Shown: positions 60,373-64,000 of the stretch, in pieces
How positions within the stretch are numbered: position 1 is the first letter of the stretch
How the letters are laid out: every line of letters begins with the position of its first letter
Source: SZUA-36 sp963774415
GTDB taxonomy: Bacteria > Pseudomonadota > Gammaproteobacteria > Xanthomonadales > SZUA-36
NCBI GenBank assembly: GCA_963774415.1
Contig: CAVZEU010000008.1
Location: forward strand, 1-64,000
Direction of reading: 5' to 3'
DNA: 64,000 nucleotides
Position numbers and translations under genes: made by a program
The notes under the pieces: generated by a model
Seen by the model: only the letters and a program-made list of their open reading frames with translations
Database searches by the model: none
What the model was told of the DNA's origin: nothing

Positions 60373-62537
60373 GGGGGCTCCTGCTGAAAGTGCTGCCGGC
60401 GCTGACGGCGCTGGCCGTGTTGCTGGTATCGCTGGTACTGGTCAGCAACGTGCAGCAGGACGGCAATGACATCAGCCGGCAATACGTGTGGGTGCTGGTA
60501 CTGACCATCTCGGCGCTGCTGGTGTTGCTGGTGGCGATCGGCCACAGCGTCGTTACGCTGGCGCGGAAGGTCCGCGCGCAATCGCCGGGCGCCCTGTTGT
60601 CGGCCCGGTGGGTGGCGTATTTTCTGGTCCTGTCGCTGCCGCCGGCGTTGATCGTCTACGGTTTCTCGGCTTATTTCCTGACCCATACGGTCGACAGCTG
60701 GTTCGACGTCGGCGTCGAAAATGCGCTGGCGGACTCGTTACAGCTTGGCCAGCAGTTTCTCGAGAACCGTACCCTGGAAGTGCGCAACCAGGTACGCAGG
60801 ATGGGTCGTGAAATCGGCAATCCCGGCGACGACACCGACCAGCTTCGCCGCACGTTGCTGCAGCAGGTCAGCGCCTCCGGACCATTGGAACTCTCAATCT
60901 TCAGGACCGATGGCAGCCTGATCGCCAGCGCCAACATCAACCTGCTCGCCGATTTGCCGCAGCGGCCCAGTGACTACGCCCTGCTGCAGGCCGTCGAGCA
61001 GGGTGAGTACGCGGCGGCCGAACCGGTTTCCAACGGCGTCTTGCGCATTCGCGTGATCGAGCGCCTGCCTTCCGTTGCGCCCGGCTCGGAGGGCTACCTG
61101 TTGCAGGCGATTTATCCGTTGCCGGAGGACATCACGACGCTCGCCGGAGAAATCGAAGGCGAATACCATCATTATCAAAATATCAGCTATTTGCGCAGTG
61201 CACTGAAGAAGAGCTTCATCCTGATTCTTTCCCTGGTGCTGTTGCTGACCGTGCTGATGGCCATTCTGGCCGCACTCAAGGCGGCGCGCAGGCTCGTGAC
61301 ACCGATATCCAACCTGGCCCTGGCGACGCGGGAAGTCGCGGCCGGCGACCTTTCGCAAGCAGTCGAGGGCGGGACCCGGGACGAACTGGGATTTCTGGTG
61401 CAGTCGTTTAACGACATGACAGCGGCGCTGAACGAGGCCAGCGACGCGGCGGAGCGCAGCCGGGCGCAGTTGCAGTCGCAAAGCGAGTACCTGCAAACCG
61501 TGCTGGGCAGCCTGACGGCGGGTGTGCTGACGCTGGACAACGCGCAAAGGATCGTGACCGCCAATGCCGCTGCCGAGCAGATACTGGGTTTGCCGGCGCA
61601 GTTTCTCGCCGGACACACGATGGCGGAACTGGTTGAAACCGCGCCCTTCCTGGCGCCTCTGGCCGACCTGATCGGCCACTTCAAGGACCGCGGACCCAGC
61701 GAGTGGCAACGGGAGATACAGCTGCAACCGGGCGAACACGTGAGCGGGGGCAACCTGGTATTGCTGGTCCGCGGTTCCAACCTGGGGGAGGCGCTTTCGC
61801 AGCACGGCGGCTCGGTTGTCGTATTCGACGACGTGACCATACTCAACCAGGCTCAGCGCCAGGCAGCCTGGGCGGAAGTGGCTCAGCGCCTCGCGCACGA
61901 GGTCAAGAACCCGTTGACGCCGATCCGTCTGGCGGCCGAGCGCTTGCACCTGAAGCTGATGGACAAGCTGCAGGGCAAGGACGCCGAGGTCCTGGCGGGT
62001 GCGACCGGAACCATCATTTCACAGGTCGACGCCTTGCGTTCGCTGGTCGACGCCTTTGGCGATTATGCGAGCGAGCCGAGACTGGAGCGCAAGCCGTTGC
62101 GGCTCGACGAACTCATCCGGGATGTCGTTTCGCTCTACCAACAGGGCGATCAAAGGGTGCAATTTCAACTGGACCTGCTGCCGGGACCCGAGGGCTTCAG
62201 CGCGGATGCCGGGCAGATCCGGCAGTTGCTGCACAACCTGATTCGCAATGCCAGCGAAGCAGCGGGGGAAGGCGTGCCGGCCCAGGTGCGAATCCAAACC
62301 CGCGTACTGGAGCAGGGCGGGCGCCGGTGGCTGCAAATGGAAGTCCGCGACCGGGGACCGGGTTACCCGGAGGCCGTGCTTGCCAAGCCATTTGAACCCT
62401 ACGTGACGTTCAAGCGCGGCGGCAGCGGCCTGGGTTTGGCGATCTGCCGCAAGATCGCAGTGGATCATGACGGCCGCATCAGCATCGACAATCCTGCGGA
62501 GGGCGGCGCCCGCACCACGGTCAGGCTGCCGCTGTAA
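60348..62537 (+). CDS. ntrY: NtrY-like membrane sensor histidine kinase
   Basis: 729 residues from the ATG at 60348 (a GTG three codons earlier is possible). Membrane helices lie at about 12-32, 45-65 and 85-108; a periplasmic-like sensor region is at 110-280 and a fourth helix at about 285-310. Then come HAMP (RRLVTPISNLALATREVAAG), PAS (YLQTVLGSLTAGVLTLDNAQ), HisKA with H at about 516 in QRLAHEVKNPLTPIRLAAER, N-box NLIRNASEAA, DRGPGYPEA and GSGLGLAICRKIA. It normally precedes ntrX; here a TauE gene on the other strand follows and ntrX is at 39.2 kb. Confidence 0.92.
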   Translation: MALHRRRLRGLLLKVLPALTALAVLLVSLVLVSNVQQDGNDISRQYVWVLVLTISALLVLLVAIGHSVVTLARKVRAQSPGALLSARWVAYFLVLSLPPALIVYGFSAYFLTHTVDSWFDVGVENALADSLQLGQQFLENRTLEVRNQVRRMGREIGNPGDDTDQLRRTLLQQVSASGPLELSIFRTDGSLIASANINLLADLPQRPSDYALLQAVEQGEYAAAEPVSNGVLRIRVIERLPSVAPGSEGYLLQAIYPLPEDITTLAGEIEGEYHHYQNISYLRSALKKSFILILSLVLLLTVLMAILAALKAARRLVTPISNLALATREVAAGDLSQAVEGGTRDELGFLVQSFNDMTAALNEASDAAERSRAQLQSQSEYLQTVLGSLTAGVLTLDNAQRIVTANAAAEQILGLPAQFLAGHTMAELVETAPFLAPLADLIGHFKDRGPSEWQREIQLQPGEHVSGGNLVLLVRGSNLGEALSQHGGSVVVFDDVTILNQAQRQAAWAEVAQRLAHEVKNPLTPIRLAAERLHLKLMDKLQGKDAEVLAGATGTIISQVDALRSLVDAFGDYASEPRLERKPLRLDELIRDVVSLYQQGDQRVQFQLDLLPGPEGFSADAGQIRQLLHNLIRNASEAAGEGVPAQVRIQTRVLEQGGRRWLQMEVRDRGPGYPEAVLAKPFEPYVTFKRGGSGLGLAICRKIAVDHDGRISIDNPAEGGARTTVRLPL

Positions 62538-62541
62538 TTGA

Positions 62542-63321
62542 TCACTGCACCAGCATCTTTATGCCTACGACCAGCAGGAAAGCCGCAAAAACCCGCCTGG
62601 CCGTCTGCGAGCGGCTGCGGTGGATGGCGGCAACGCCCAGCGGAGCCCCGAGCACGCTGAACAGGGCAACGCCGGCCAGGGCCTGCAGGTGCACGTAACC
62701 CAGCGTCGGAACACCGCCGGCGGCATTTCCCAGCAGGACAAAGCCGAACGTGCCGGCCACGGCGATCGGATAGCCGCAGGCCGCCGCCGTTGCGATGGCG
62801 TTGCGGGCTTTCAGACCGTGCCACAACTGCCAGGGGACCGTCATACTGCCGCCGCCTATGCCCAGCAGGCTCGAGACCATGCCGATGCCGAAGCCGATGC
62901 CGCCGGTCGCCACCGGACCGGGTAACGGCCGGTCGCTCACGCCTGCGGAGCCACGCAGCAGACGCAGGCCGATCAGCACGGCAAAGCCGCCGAAAACCCG
63001 GCCGAGCGTGCTGCTGTCCAGGTGATCGGCGATGATGGCGCCGGCCACCGCTCCGGCCAGCAGCCCGGGAAGCAGTCGCCGAACCAGCGGCCAGTCAATG
63101 GCGCGGCGGCGGTGATGCGAGAGTATGGAACTCAACGAGGAAAAGAGCATGCTGGCCAGGGACGTCGCCACCGCCATGTGCACCGCGACCGCAGCGGTTT
63201 GCGGGTCGCGGCTGAACAGCAAACTCAGTACCGGGACGAGTACGATGCCGCCGCCGATGCCCAGGTAGCCGGCGAGGAAACCGCTGGCGAGACCCGTCAG
63301 GGCGTATTCCATCCATATCAT
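62542..63321 (-). CDS. TauE/SafE family permease (probable sulfite/anion exporter)
   Basis: 259 residues with about eight membrane helices and the two half-repeats of the family: LASGFLAGYLGIGGGIVLVP near the N-terminus and GFGIGMVSSLLGIGGGSMTV in the middle, both with the GIGGG signature. TauE/SafE proteins export sulfite, sulfoacetate or related anions through the inner membrane; substrate here is unknown. It ends 4 bp from the ntrY stop in convergent orientation, taking the place where ntrX would be expected. Confidence 0.88.
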   Translation of the reverse strand: MIWMEYALTGLASGFLAGYLGIGGGIVLVPVLSLLFSRDPQTAAVAVHMAVATSLASMLFSSLSSILSHHRRRAIDWPLVRRLLPGLLAGAVAGAIIADHLDSSTLGRVFGGFAVLIGLRLLRGSAGVSDRPLPGPVATGGIGFGIGMVSSLLGIGGGSMTVPWQLWHGLKARNAIATAAACGYPIAVAGTFGFVLLGNAAGGVPTLGYVHLQALAGVALFSVLGAPLGVAAIHRSRSQTARRVFAAFLLVVGIKMLVQ

Positions 63322-63395
63322 GTGCGTCGCAGCCTGTTACTAATTACCGATTCGGCTTGCCGCCCCGTCCGCATTTGAATAAATTAGCACTATCG

Positions 63396-64000
63396 ATGAT
63401 GCAGTTCGCGTACAGAGCCGTGGTGCAGCTTAGCATTTTGCTGGGACTGAGCTGTGCCTTTTACACGCAGGCAAGCGTCGCGGGGAAGCCGGCTGAAAAA
63501 CCGCTCGAGAGCTTCAGGCTCGCCTGGGAATCGGCCCGGCGCGGCGACCGCGAAGAATTCCGGCGGCTCAAACCCGGCTTGCGCGGTTACATTCTCTACC
63601 CCTACCTGCAATACGAGGATTATCGCGAACGCCGGGCCCGCGTGCCGGTGGACGAGATGACGGCATTTCTGCATGACCACCGCGACTGGGCCTTCACCCG
63701 GGGGCTGCGCGCCGCCTGGCTGAGGTCACTGGCGGCAACAGGCCGTTGGCGCGACCTGGTCGCGAACTCCGAGGGTATGCGCGACACGACGCTGCGGTGC
63801 CAGCGCGCCCGCGGCCGGATCATCACCGGGCAGACCGACGGCCTGCTGGACGAAGCCCAGGCGCTGTGGCTGGCGGGCAAATCGCAGCCCAGGGACTGCG
63901 ATCCGGTATTTAGCTGGCTGATCGACCAGGGCGGCATATCGGCCAACCTGGCGTGGGAGCGCATTCGCCTGGCCATGCTGGCCGGCAACGCCTCTCTGGT
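63396..64000 (+). CDS. slt: Soluble lytic murein transglycosylase, N-terminal part (runs off the window)
   Basis: At least 201 residues, cut by the window end. It starts at ATG-ATG (63396/63399) with a signal peptide (FAYRAVVQLSILLGLSCAFY, cleaved near ASVA). The mature start LESFRLAWESARRGDREEFR, then YILYPYLQYEDYRERRARVP and AFLHDHRDWAFTRGLRAAWL matches the helical U-domain ring of Slt70. The catalytic domain would lie beyond 64000. Slt70 cleaves peptidoglycan to anhydromuropeptides in the periplasm. Only the 3' end is missing; no frame break is seen. Confidence 0.88.
   Translation, partial: MMQFAYRAVVQLSILLGLSCAFYTQASVAGKPAEKPLESFRLAWESARRGDREEFRRLKPGLRGYILYPYLQYEDYRERRARVPVDEMTAFLHDHRDWAFTRGLRAAWLRSLAATGRWRDLVANSEGMRDTTLRCQRARGRIITGQTDGLLDEAQALWLAGKSQPRDCDPVFSWLIDQGGISANLAWERIRLAMLAGNASL

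Overview
The window reads as chromosomal DNA of a free-living, GC-rich gammaproteobacterium. Several gene neighbourhoods are typical of that class: glnA-DUF4124-ntrB-ntrC, glnK-amtB, ntrX-trkA-trkH, lysM-dprA-smg-topA-tsaC-hemF, and def-fmt-rsmB-DUF4390-ntrY. The many three-helix/TolB-like/TPR proteins recall groups such as Woeseiaceae, Wenzhouxiangellaceae and Chromatiales, but that placement is inference only.

Layout. (1) 1-4065 is the right end of an integrated element. It is visibly AT-richer than the rest and carries a tyrosine integrase, three small helix-turn-helix proteins and two unknown proteins, all on the minus strand. It ends at a 49-nt remnant of the 3' end of a tRNA-Arg(CCG) gene. 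A second, shorter remnant of the same tRNA end lies 260 bp further on. (2) 4.4-12.3 kb holds a cold-shock gene with a long leader, a glycosyltransferase-like gene, glnK-amtB behind a sigma54 promoter with an NtrC box, a LysR regulator, and the divergent glyoxylate shunt genes aceB and aceA. (3) 13.4-27.5 kb is the most striking part: seven tandem paralogous genes, all on the minus strand. Each encodes a three-helix membrane anchor, a TolB-like domain and a TPR tail. Five are joined end to start by 4-nt stop/start overlaps. (4) 27.9-34.6 kb carries a PQQ-type sugar dehydrogenase gene, uppP and the nitrogen control operon glnA-DUF4124-ntrB-ntrC, which has a sigma54 promoter and paired NtrC boxes. 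(5) 34.6-46.7 kb has dtd, an LpxL-type acyltransferase, ntrX-trkA-trkH, dsbA, cytochrome c4, engB, hemB, aroE, trmH, a lone TRAP small subunit and a DUF2782 gene. (6) 46.9-64 kb has polA, the minus-strand lysM-dprA-smg-topA-tsaC-hemF block, the plus-strand def-fmt-rsmB-DUF4390-ntrY block, a TauE-family permease and the 5' part of slt.

How it fits together. The nitrogen genes form a closed circuit. NtrB/NtrC are encoded downstream of glnA and should act on the matching NtrC boxes and sigma54 promoters in front of glnA and glnK-amtB. The second two-component pair, NtrY/NtrX, is split: ntrX sits with trkA-trkH while ntrY sits about 20 kb away. NtrX has lost the ATPase signature residues.

Best candidates for undescribed biology: the seven-gene TolB-like/TPR array, and a three-copy structured extragenic repeat at 12.6, 36.2 and 44.9 kb. 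Each repeat copy sits in a convergent intergenic gap, and its outer arms differ between copies yet stay complementary within each copy.
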